64,000 bases of DNA from Toxoplasma gondii ME49 (lineage: Eukaryota; Apicomplexa; Conoidasida; Eucoccidiorida; Sarcocystidae): positions 868,001 to 932,000 of the forward strand of contig NC_031467.1 of the NCBI RefSeq assembly GCF_000006565.2, read 5' to 3'. A program made the position numbers and the translations under genes. Numbering within the stretch: position 1 is the stretch's first letter; each line of letters opens with the position of its first letter. The notes beneath the pieces were generated by a model that searched no databases, was not told the origin of the DNA, and saw only the letters and a program-made list of their open reading frames with translations. Shown here piece by piece: positions 24,245-35,313 of this stretch.

Positions 24245-26985
24245 AGCGAAGCACAAAGAAAACGATTTTCCTGAGCCAAGTGGAAAGCGTGTCAACGGCC
24301 TTCGGCGCCGCCCTCACCAGCGCCGCGGGCGAACTGCGAGTCAGGCAAAGAGAACCCTGTTTCGATGTTTCTTTCTAGCAGAGTCGGGCATGGGAAAAAT
24401 TGGGGCAATTGAAACGAAAGACAACACATAGGTGCATCTGAAAAATCAATACCGAGTCAGCAAAACACGAGACATTCCGAAACTCAGGCGTGCAACGCCA
24501 AGCCGGCCCCGGGCACCTGCCGCGAGCAGTACTCACCGGCTTTCCGCTGCGGGTTCCAGACTCAACCCACAAAAAAAGTGATTTGTCCGCCTTTGAGTGA
24601 CGACAAATCTCAGGAGCGTTTTTGTGGTCGATCACGGAAGAGAATGCAACGAAGTCGCCCTGCAACGCCTCCGTGTCTGGCATGGCGCAAGCGCCGACGA
24701 CCCGTCAACCCGTAGCTGTTTTTTACAATGGAGCGGTTATCTGTCGAAATCTAGACGATGGAAGGAGACTTTCGTGGAAACGAGTCTTTTGGAAGGCGCG
24801 AACCGGCGTCTGGTTCAAAGTTTGCGGACGCCTTCAGAAAAAGCAAACGGAAAAACGGGAGCACTCGCAGCACGAATCAAAGACAAAGGCCCGCGGGCCA
24901 GACAGCTCACGCGATTTGAGTTGTGCGGGCAAGGAAAACGGAAGACAGAGAGACACAATTCGCTTCGAGAAAAGTGTAGAAGAGCTGCTAGGAAACAGAG
25001 CAGAGGCACCAGAAACAGCTGGCTTTGAGTCAACCCGAAACACGCAAGGGAAACCAACTTCCCGACAGGCGCTCGCAGCCATCATCTCGGCCTTGACGTG
25101 AAAAGCGCCTCTATGCGCGCGTGTCTTTTCAGCTCGGAACCTCGAGCTGCGTTTCTCATGGGCGAGCAAAGGGTCTCGCTTCCTATCGACTGGCTAGCCC
25201 TGGTTTTCCGTCCACTTTCATCGTGGTAATGTGTATGCTAAAGGTGCATAAACGACCACACCAACAGACACCTCCAGGAACAATTTTGTAGCCCTGGCTG
25301 GGACCTTTTTTTCTTCCCCGACGACGAGCGTACTGCGTGTGAATCGTGGGGGCGAGCTCTTCGGGTCAATAGCGACACAGTTGGGACGGAAAAAGCCGGA
25401 GAACTTGTCTTCTTCATGCCGGGGGCGAATACCCAAGGGTGGCAGGCGCAGCAAACTCGCGGGAGAACGGAGCAGAGAGTGGCGAGTGAAAGACCTCAAT
25501 TCTGAATCAGTGGTTTTGCGGATACACGCGCTAGTGTCGGAAAAAAAGGCAAAAACGGCAGGAGCGGTGCTTCGGCCGTCACAGCCCGATTGCAGGGGAA
25601 AACGCTGTTTCCTCGTCGGTGAATTTCGAATCCGTTCGAATCTGAATCGAGGCCCACGCATGTTTCTTCACTGTACTGTCAACAGTTCCGGTAGGAAACA
25701 GGAAATTTCCGTGACGATGGTGTTGGGAATTGAAATGTAGACGAAGAATCTATTTAGAGCTTGTTATATGCTTACTTTAAAATAAGCCTCTGAATATGGA
25801 AACCTTCCTTTTAAATCCCCGTGATCGCGTTCGGTGCGTCATCGAGGAAAAACACTTCCGATTAACGTTGCGTGTCTCACTCGTACAATGAAACTTCCAG
25901 AGAGGCTGAGACTGGGTTCTTTTCTTCGGTGTATCCCCATTCACTGATTCTGCGAGCATTAAGGGGCAGCTCAAACGAATCATCACTCCCCTCCTGAAGG
26001 GGCATCTTTTAAGAAGTAAAACATAGTTTGCTCTCTCCTGATGCATGCTGTCTAACGATCACACTTCCTCGAAACGCGTTTCTGCATATTCTCCGTTAAA
26101 CGCCAGTGATTCCTGTTTAGTACAGAGTTACCCCCGGCTTGTTCAAAACTTCAAAAGAGCTGCCAGCGACCAGTAGAGACGGGGTTCGGGGATACGGTGG
26201 AAGAAAACGGATACCCGAAACGCATGGCGCAGTCACTCAAACCACTCGGTGCGTCTATAAATATCTACGTTCTTTACACGTAGCTGTGTTACAACGATGA
26301 GCTGACGCTACGGAAAGCGTTTCCTTGGCACGTCGATGTTTACTCCCAACTTGACAGAGACATTCTTCTTCGGCGCATCGCACTCATCAAAAAACCGGTC
26401 ACACTTTTACTGTGCTTGCAGCGTGGTGGGGAAAAGGTAAGAAGGCAACTGGTGGATAAGCGTTCACAGGGAATGCCATCTTGAAACACTGAGACAATGG
26501 CGTGGTCCTTCCGATGCCCGCAGCAGCCGCCACAAATAAACACACAGAGAAAGCCGTCCACACTCGAGGTGACGCGGAATCTCGTCACGAGACTGTCAAA
26601 CGTCGTGAAGAAAGGATTGCACTCAACTCCTCTCTAGATTGTGAGAAGAAGGAGCATTCGTTGGCGTCAATCCAGCCGCGGGAATCGCCAAAGCTAGCTT
26701 TATACCATTCGGCGGGCACAGGCTCCCTGAGTGACACGCCTTGCAGTTCAGCATCCAAAACGATAGGGATCAAAAGTCAGATCTGCATACCTCAATTCTC
26801 TCCCGAGGACCGAAGGGGCTACAGGGAAAGATCTGAAGAATCTCCCAGAAACTCTTTACCGTTTTGTATATAATAATCAAGATCACACTATATACCCAGA
26901 TATTCATCCCCGATTGATCTAGGATTACTCTCTAGGATTCGGAATGCTACATTTAGAAAAGCTAAATTCATAAAAGAGATAGACG

Positions 26986-27306
26986 CTACACAGTAGCATT
27001 CATCTGCAGCTCGATTGGCTGCCGTGTAAAAATAGCTGTGTGGAAGTGTGTAGAAAATGTAACTGTGTTGTGATCATACCTGGGAGACGGCGTTAGAAAT
27101 AATTCCACCCAAGGCAGTTCTCTGCAAACTAAACGATCATCGAAATGGTTGCCAAAAGTCAAAGTCACAGGGTCCCTGTCGAAGGTTGCGTCGTACACTT
27201 TCACGCGAGGTTTTCCTTTTAGCGTGAACCGTTGGGATCTACTTCCACGGACTACGGGATCGTCCGTGTGTAGCAGACAGCATTTACAAGCCACATGCGC
27301 TGGCAA
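26986..27306 (-). other. Unassigned coding-like open frame in divergent spacer
   Basis: A 106-codon open frame whose composition looks protein-like. It is rich in alternating hydrophobic and polar residues (for example VTLTFGNHFDD and HNTVTFSTHFHTAIF), with four Cys residues. It could be one exon of a beta-strand-rich protein or a decayed fragment. I do not recognise a family, and I could not link it to further exons, so it may also be chance. Confidence 0.15.
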
Positions 27307-29673
27307 CGGTTGCCGCTGCCTCAGGTTCTGTCCTACAGTTCAGTATGCTATGTAGATCACATTGGTTCTGGTACTTTGGTATCATAGATACGGCGAGACA
27401 ACAGTGTGTTTCACGCACAGTCCTCTGTTTCCTTTTGGCTGAGGCGACTGCTGCACTTATTTTGTCAGAGTTTCATGCCACTTTTGCCTTTCTCTGATTG
27501 TGACATCTGCCAGTGCCCGTTAACACTTCGCTCGATTGGGCAGATGCACAAATGCATATGATCCTCTGTTGAGTGTGGCGCCACGTTCAGTGGGAACTCG
27601 CACTTCAAGGAAGAAGACGTGTAAACAGGGAACGTTCTGTGATTTCACTGTTGTGCCTAAATTCCTACATGACGACATCGACTTCTCCGGCTACACGGCA
27701 TTTGTTGGTGTTCTTGCCTCACGAAACTTCCGTGGTGCTAATAAATGCAGAAGCCAGAGCTCTCTGGACGATTTCTTCCAAATCATCTCCGGCGTTTCTA
27801 ATTCTTCAGAGCATTGTATCTTTTCACAAATGAGCGAACAGACACAGACGAAGTGCTAAATCATACTGTACATGCTGAGACTACCCGATCATCTTGTTCT
27901 CTGCCGTTCCCCAGCTCGCCATCTGGCCGAACTTCAACCGGAGCCGTTGTTGTTCCTGCTTTTCCGCATTCCACCTGACTGGACAAGGGTCCCAGACACG
28001 TCAAGTGAGTGTATGGGATTTCTCTTTCTTTGCCTTTTCCACTAACGCTGCGCTTCTGTATCGAAGCCCCACTAGGATCGACATAGCATATTGTTGCCGC
28101 CGTATTTGTACAAACCTAGACCCTTATCTGGGCCTCTCTTCGCGCCATACAGCACGAAAACCCCTTCTCATGTGTGAACGGCCCGGAATATGAACAGGGA
28201 CTGAACACGATCGCTAACGGAAGACAGACACACCCGCCTTGGGCGTGCGCAACCGAACGCAGGTTTGATCTTAACACGGTGGCTGTGTAGTGCCTTTCAC
28301 ACTGTGTCCATATGTTCGTGTAGAGCTTTCTTCTGTAGCTAATAGATACGTCCAGGGATCGAGTTCATCTCTTCTTTATGAATCATAACTTGACACACCA
28401 CAGAATGATTGTCGGGTACCACTGCGTTTTAAGCGACATTTTTGCCTAGAGCGCTTGCGGCTGCAGCCCCGGGCGATGGGGTAGTTGGTATTGCCCAGCT
28501 TGGGATTTTCCATGCAAAACCGAATGTATTGCGAAACTTGCTAAAATGTAGTCATAGATCCTCAGCAGAAATATCCCTCCCTGTGCTCTCGTGTCAGATT
28601 CCGTTCCTGTCCCCACTTGAGGAGGACCCCGACGGCACATGCCGTATGCGGGACGCAGACCCACTCGTAAGACGGGGAGTGCCAGCCGCCCGCAGGAAAA
28701 GCAGAAAAGGCCTCTGTACTACAGCTTTGCGTCTTGTGATACTACTATAAGGTGGACAGTTCACAAAAAGACCCTTTAGTGTACTTGTGGGCCCATCCTT
28801 GCAGCAGGACCACAGAGAACGCCTCATGACTTCCACCACTATTCCACAACGTACGAGGCCGCGAAAAGAGGGCACCCCCCCAAAGGATTTCTCTTGTTTA
28901 TGGCATCGCTACATCTCTAACCTTGATTCCCCTCTGATTAGTTTTTTGTGGGTCTGTGTTTCGCCCCATCTGTGGAGCTCAGAGACACACACAGAGTGCG
29001 GCAATACGCAGCAGTGATTCTGCACCCCCGACAGCGTGACCGGCACGCCGTGCCGAGAGGCGGAGAAGTCGTGCGGATACTCAGCTGAAGTCATGCAACT
29101 GAATCCGGGCTTTACCTCGAACAGCGCTGCGCTTTTCCACTTGTGCGTGCCTCCGAGCGAAGAGCTTGCAGCAGGAAAATTCTTTTGTAATATAGGAAAC
29201 CTCTCGAACGGAGGAAGCGACGAACGGGTTCATGTGCGGGCCTCGCGCGTCGCCTTCAGAAAACCCATGCGAGTCTAGATGGGTTTTCCTCATCGCCGTC
29301 TCGTCGCCAGTTCGTGGAGCAAGCCTGGCGGCGCCAACCGCGGCTTCGCCAGCAATGAAGCAATCCTTTTCTTGCCGCCCCGTTTTCAACGTTTTTGCAT
29401 CCTGACACCGTAGCTTCTGGGGAGGTGCGATGCGGCTTTGAGGACGACTTTCCTTTTGTCGGGACGAACTGCGCCTTACCCTCGTGAGCACTACGTGCTC
29501 TGAGTCAGACCGCGCGTTCCTCGTTTTTCGGTTCGCTGCTTGGAAAGTCGCGCATTGCTGATTTGTTTTCCCAGTTCACAGTGTCTCTGACACGGGTAGA
29601 ATCCTTATTTTTGAGCTCCCTTTCTTCTATGGCTGCAGCTTCAGCGGGCTGCTGCGCTGCACGATTTCTGGGG

Positions 29674-29707
29674 TTCGGGGGGGTGGCGGAACGGTAGCTC
29701 CCCCGAA
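29674..29707. repeat. G-rich inverted repeat upstream of pseudokinase start
   Basis: TTCGGGGG (29674-29681) is matched by CCCCCGAA (29700-29707) around an 18-base loop that is itself G-rich at its start. It lies about 116 bases before the first possible ATG of the pseudokinase gene, so it falls in the promoter or 5' UTR. The function is unknown. Confidence 0.5.
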
Positions 29708-29822
29708 CGTATGTACACCCCGAAAGAGCGTGCCACGCTAACGCACTCAGCGCGCGTGGACCTCTATCACTTTTACCACGCTTGTTTCCCCGGATTTCGT
29801 ACGCGAATGGTGTCTCTAGAAT

Positions 29823-32800
29823 ATGGTGTGCGCTGCCCCGTCCTCCCGCCGCTGTCGCTCCTCTTTCCCGTCCTGGAGTCCCGGAGCCTCTTCGTCCATG
29901 TCATGCGTTCTGCTGCTGATTGCCTCTGCCGGTCTTAGCCCCGGGGCAGCCGCCGACGAACACAGCACAACGCAATGGCGCACAGAAGAGCGTTCATTGG
30001 GGTCGCAGCCGCCTCTGGAAAGCTACTTCGAGGACTCGCAGTTCTCAGATTCCTCGTTTCTCCACCGCAGACACAGGCGTGCATCTGATAGCGAGTTTGA
30101 CGATCCCGATGACTTCCCTCTTCTCGACAAGGTACGCCGTTTCTAACCTTTTAGCCTTAGAACAGTTGCTTCCAACGCCTGTGCATGGGTAGTAGGAATC
30201 CACTTCCAGTCCGCTCCCCACTGTTTTCGCGTCTTTCCTTCGTCTTGCACCTTTGAATGGTTGTCCAAAAAGGGCTGCGCGTGAGATGTGGATAGTCCCG
30301 CTCGTGTTGGAACTCCGTATAGACATCCTGCAGACTCGACTGCCGATTTCCTCGTATCTTTTGCTGCAGAACACACCGCGGCACCTTTTGCGGTTCTGCA
30401 GCAAGCCTGACACATTAGGTTTTTGCAGTTCTTCTCCTAAAAAATGCGAACGCGGCAGATCTTTTCAGCCGTCTTGCAACTTTGTAGCTTTTCCGTCGGC
30501 CGTCTAGCGTTATCTCAAACCTGATTTGCTGCCACGCTCTTGCCGCGCCTCCCCGTCTCTCGCTTCCTGTCTCTGCACGACTCTCTCCTCTCACTCTTGT
30601 CTGCTCTATCCCTACCTCTGCCCCATATCTCACAAGACGTAGGCGACCGACTGAGTTGGAACATTCGGTTTTCTGTCGGATCCGCAGTCTCCTTAGTGCT
30701 AGAGACGCACAAACAGGTCTCGTGTTCCTGCGCTGCGACATCGCGCTACCAATCATCCAACTCATCGCGGTGCTCCCCCTTCTTGCCAAGCGCTCTCATG
30801 CTGTGCGCGCCACTTCAACCTTTTTGTGGGATGCCCTTTGCAGGAATCGGGGGGAAATCTGCAAGCTTCAGAACCCTGGACGACTCCCGGCAAGACGGAT
30901 GCTTTTCTCTACTCCTCTGCTTTTCGCTACAAGCGGCTGCGTGTCTCTACCCTCACCCGTGGTCGAGGAAGACTTGCGTAAGCCGTGACGCTTGCAGACC
31001 TCACATCCTTGACGCGGAGTCCTCCGTTCTGAGTGTCACGTCTCTACTCGTTGTGGCCGAGGCATACCTACCACGAGAACGCTGGAACAAGGGCACCAAG
31101 TGGCTGACCCAGAATCGATTGCGAACATGACATATATATATATATATATGAGACGCCTGTATATCTTTATGTGAACCCAGGTGAAGTATGCATACCTGTG
31201 TAAGTCGTGTGAAGAGAGATGCATATACGCATACAGTTCCATGTGTCCGAGCTTTCAGCGTTCTCCGCCAGGCAACAGTTCACGTATCTCGGCACAGTGT
31301 GGGGTTCCACGACTTGGGTTTGTGTTTCTTCGCAGGCAAATTGCTCGCTTTGTTTTCCTGGCGACTGCCGTCTTGGCAGCTGCGACGCAGTGGAGTAAGT
31401 GAAAGCTCTGTTTCCTTTTCTCCCCAAACTCTTCTCACCTCTTCCTTTCTCCAGCTCGCGAGTGTCCGTGTTCGGTGCCCCAGATATCGTTTCTGTCTCG
31501 TCGTCTCCTGCATTGTGTCTTGCGTCAGTTGTTGCCTCTTTAGGACTGTGTGTTGTCCTTTCTCGGTCGCATAGGCTGGAGAGACCTTCCCAGACAACGC
31601 GCGCCCGAACGTTTCCATGCGTGGCGTTGACCGCGACGAGATTCCTTCTTGTCTCCACTTGGGAACTCGTTATTTTCCTTTGTCTGAGCAGGACTGGCCC
31701 GCGGTGCGCAGTGGCGGCGCTTCGTCGCGAAGTTGCCGAAGCTGGAGGAGCCTCTGGGCGAAGAGTTGGCCAAGTTCCGTTCCCGCGCTCTGCTGCATGC
31801 ACCCCTGACTGCGCAGGTGGAGCACCTGCACCCGAACATCAGCGAGCAACTCGCCTCTGCCACAGATCAGAAGACTCCCGCCAGCGAGAAAGCAATTGTC
31901 ACCGCAGAGCCGACGACTTCAGACTCGGAGACACGCAAGCGAGAGACAGACAACGCGAGGGAGCATGCGGTGGCAGAGTCTTCTGTTTCACGTTCCTCGA
32001 GGGTTAGGCAGTTGATTCTTGAGGGATTCCACGTTTCTTCGGAGCGGCAAAACGCCCTCTTTAAACCCAAAGGTCTCTTCCAGGACGCAGACGCTCCGCT
32101 TCTGTATATTTTCTTTCCGGCATCAAGGGGGTCGCTGAAGAACGTGATTGAACTCCAGCCGACTTCTGTGCACGTGGCGCAGACAGCTCAGCAGATGGCG
32201 CTTGCCCTGCAGGAACTGCGGGCTTCAGGAGTAAAGGCTCCGGTGTCTCTGGATCTCTCGAATTTTGAGGTTGACGACGCAGGCCGCGTTCGCCTGCATG
32301 TGCTCGCGGCAGTGGCTGCTGCTGAGAAGGAGCAGGCGAAAGAGTCATGGCAGCGCGTCTTCTCTTCGTTTTCGCGATTCTGGAACGCGGGGAAGCTCAG
32401 CGGCACAGCCGAGCCGGCGGGAAGACTCGAGAGCGGCCAGACGGAAGATTCACACAGAGAGAAGAGCGTTGGAGAGGGCGAGAAGAGAGCCAGAGAAGGC
32501 GAGAAGAGAGTCGGAGAAGCGGAAACAAACGGGGGAGACGCGGACGCGAAAAGCGGCGTTGGTGAACAGGAGGAGAAGAACGGGGAGGTAGAAACTTCAA
32601 AGTCTGCTGGACTTTTTCCGAAATGTGCATCGCGCATGGAGCAGCGGGACGTTCTCGCTCTGGGGAACGCGTTTGCTGACTTGGCTGCGCTGATCCGTGG
32701 GTCGAGAGAGAAAAACGCAACTCCCCGAGGACTCATGGGAGCAATCTCTCTGAGGATGCTCTGGAAAGTGCTCGACAAAGTGTTTCCGAAGAGTTGGTGG

Positions 32801-33100
32801 GCCAAGCTGCGTTCAATCTCCGCAGGAGAACACAGGCAGCAACGCGAGGCAGAGCGCCTGGAGGCTCTAGCGGAGAAGATCCTCGGTGCAAATTCGCCGC
32901 CGAGCTTGGATGCTATCCTTGCAGACGAACTCTTCACCCGCGTCGCCGTAGATGAGTCCGGAGTTAGTTCTTCCCGATCCGACATCGAGGCCAGTTCTCC
33001 CAGCCCCCAAAACGGAGAAGAACGGAGTTCACCAGCTGTGCGGGTGGACCTCTTGCCCGGCTCGTCACAGCACGCGTACGAGAAGAACTCACAACCGTGA
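29823..33100 (+). CDS. Rhoptry-kinase-like secreted pseudokinase
   Basis: Four exons: 29823-30131, 30844-30977, 31336-31394 and 31692-33100 (stop TGA), giving 636 residues, or 611 if the second ATG (29898) is used. A hydrophobic signal segment (SCVLLLIASAGL) follows that second Met. SYFE at residues 67-70 fits the SphiXE maturation site known in rhoptry proteins. The kinase fold shows as a first-strand region (LTRGRGRLAQIARFVFLAT, like the ROP2 VFLAT block), a FVAKLPK strand with a possible VAIK lysine, and a long helix (VAQTAQQMALALQEL). The catalytic loop is LDLSNFEVDDAGRVRL near residue 353. The HRD motif is replaced by SLDLSN and the DFG by HVL, so catalysis is not expected. A charged low-complexity insert (EGEKR repeats) splits the C-lobe. 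Rhoptry location is inferred from family and signal; the individual ROP name is not recognised. Confidence 0.75.
31131..31149. repeat. (AT)n microsatellite
   Basis: Pure AT dinucleotide run inside the second intron of the pseudokinase gene. Confidence 0.9.
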
Positions 33101-34430
33101 ACAGACTGCGGCTTGGTGGCCGCAGTGCAGAGCATCAGGAAACTGGGGATCTTAGCACTTGCAAAGGAAACCGAAGTCGAAGGAGACGGCGCCTGTCTCT
33201 GTGATTCGCCGCGCTCCTTCACGTGGATCTGGTTTCAGCCGGAGAGACACCCAGGGGTCAGATCTGTTTCGAGCTGCATGTTTCTCGTTGCGAGGGACAA
33301 GGACGGAATGCACCATGGAAACAAGAAAGTGAACAGAATGCCACGACGTCGCTATGGAGCTGACATGGCCCTCGAGCCTTCGTTCTCAAGGGTCGCCGCC
33401 AAGGATTGGTTACCGGAGAGGCAGTCTGTTGTCTGTCGATGAAGGTAGCAGAGCGAAGGCGGTTGAGCCTTTCTTCCAGTGGCAGGTTGCGGTTCTCCCC
33501 TCGGAAACTGGATGCTGGGATCCGTACTCGGACATGTGCGCTCTGTCAGGAACGGTGGACGAATGCGTAGATGAGGACTATCTGCGTGGCTACGGTCTTT
33601 TAGAAGAGACACAAACGCAGTGGAAAGCGGTCACCTTTTGTTTACTCGAGTCGCACACAGGCCGCAAGCAGAATATTTTTCCTGTGTTCACTGCCTTCGC
33701 TGAGAGGGGAACAGGGAGCCTCGGCTCTCCAGAGTGGCAAGTCTGTCCAGATCTCGGATCCTCGGCTTTCTTGTCACTCTCTCATTCGAGTTCCTGCGGA
33801 GTCGCGTGCAGGCTGGCAAACGTCAGAGTTCCACACTGCGGGGACGGGCTGTCTGGACACACACCCTGGTGAGGATCAGTGCCACCGGAAGAGTCGGCGG
33901 CATCCTCGCTGCGCTCGTTCCTCCTCAGCGTTTGACAGCTCTCTCGGGGAATCCGTCCGACAGTATTTTGCTTCTGTGCATGTGTGCGGAACGTCTTGTC
34001 GCGAGTGCTCGCGAGAGACGGCAGGATTGGCTACTAGGCCGCGAAACGCGTTTTCCTGAAAGCAAGCGAAGAACGCTTCGCCGGCTTCAGCAGCCACAAA
34101 CACATGCGTGCACGCTGCGTTTAAACTCCTGAGAGTCACTCACGAATTGCCTGCGCCACAGACAGAGGAAAGAGGGGTGCTCGAGAGTCGAGCTCTTCTT
34201 CTCTGCAAGCGAAACACTCGCTGAAGAACAGCGGCAGGCAGCGACCGCCAATGTGCGTAGAGAAAACCGGTGAGAGGCCTCTAGTCACATGACGCAGCTG
34301 GCGCTTCACCCTCCCCGAAACAACTGTCCACCTCTACCCAATATCCCCCAATTCTGGTTTTTTGGAGGTCCCTGAAGCTCACAGAAAGCTCTTTAGTGCG
34401 ATTCTGACATTCCTATATAGTATATGGATA

Positions 34431-34485
<55 letters not shown>

Positions 34486-35313
34486 GCGCACGCGTAATCG
34501 TATATATATATATATATATATATATACGACGAAACCATAGTGGGACATAGATAGTACCAACTGCACATGTACGTACGATGGGGACGCGTGTGCGTTCAAA
34601 CTGGACAAAGACTGTGGTCATCTCTTTCTCCCCAGTATTGATTCTCGTTTGGCATATTTTTGCGACATCAAAGAAGGCAGTTTTCCTGTAAGCGAATCGG
34701 CGTCCTTGTGCCGCCCGTCCGGAAAAAAGCCGTACATCGAAAACGCTCTTTCTTGTTCGACATCTTTCTGCATGCGTGGCTAGCACCGTCTGAGGGAAAA
34801 GGCCCCCACTTCAGGACCTTTCCCGTCTGCTTCGCTTCGGAGGCTCCGTCCACAAAGATTCCTCTTTGAACGCGACGCGGAGTTGCCAAGAGTTCTTGTG
34901 AAGACTTAGTATAGAATTTTCAAGACTGCGTTTTTAATACATGATTGCAATTCCGTGTAAAACGGATGCGAAAGAGAAACGACTTCAGTCGAGAGTGAAA
35001 CGTGCGCCCGGTTCGAGTTCCAAGTACTCGCTGACCTGTTAGCACCGGCGTACCTTACGACCACCGTATTTCCTCTAGAGATAGAGTGAAGTGTGGAACA
35101 CTGTCCACGTTGTTCGCCACAAGCTAGATATCCCCAGAATATGATGACACCTGAAGCTAGAGCCTTCCGGAGAACCCTCGGAACGGACCAGTTCCAAACA
35201 ACGTAGCGGACGACAGACAAGAAAGAGGGAAATTAAAAGTCAGAAAAAAAATGAAGTTGCGCGAGAAGCCCTCTAGATGTCATATGAGGTGTACAGGGCC
35301 CCCGTGCCCAGCA
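33101..35313. other. Spacer between convergent pseudokinase and PDCD2 genes
   Basis: This holds the 3' ends of two convergent genes. An open frame of 172 codons at 33354-33872 (+) directly follows the pseudokinase stop, but it resembles no family and is taken as 3' UTR or chance. The (AT)n block at 34433-34526 is listed separately. Confidence 0.55.
34433..34526. repeat. Two long (AT)n microsatellites
   Basis: One run of about 50 bases (34433-34485) and one of about 28 bases (34499-34526) are separated by a short GC-containing spacer. They sit between convergent 3' ends. Confidence 0.95.

Larger units (their letters stand above)
24245..29822. promoter_or_regulatory. Divergent spacer between RON2-like and pseudokinase genes
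   Basis: About 5.6 kb separates two start codons pointing away from each other, so both promoters and 5' UTRs should lie inside. One minus-strand coding-like segment (26986-27306) is listed separately. An AT-rich patch lies at about 26865-26985. G-rich sequence with an inverted repeat occurs near 29674-29707. No other gene is recognised. Confidence 0.55.

Noticed and set aside
32188..33222. 344-codon minus-strand open frame opposite the pseudokinase
   Set aside because: Antisense shadow of the long last exon; Ser/Ala/Arg-rich composition arises from the Glu/Lys-rich coding strand.
33354..33872. 172-codon plus-strand open frame after the pseudokinase stop
   Set aside because: No family resemblance and no splice context; it lies where a 3' UTR is expected.
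35005..35025. GGTTCGAGTTCC, resembling a tRNA B box
   Set aside because: No A box, acceptor stem or cloverleaf pairing is found around it.
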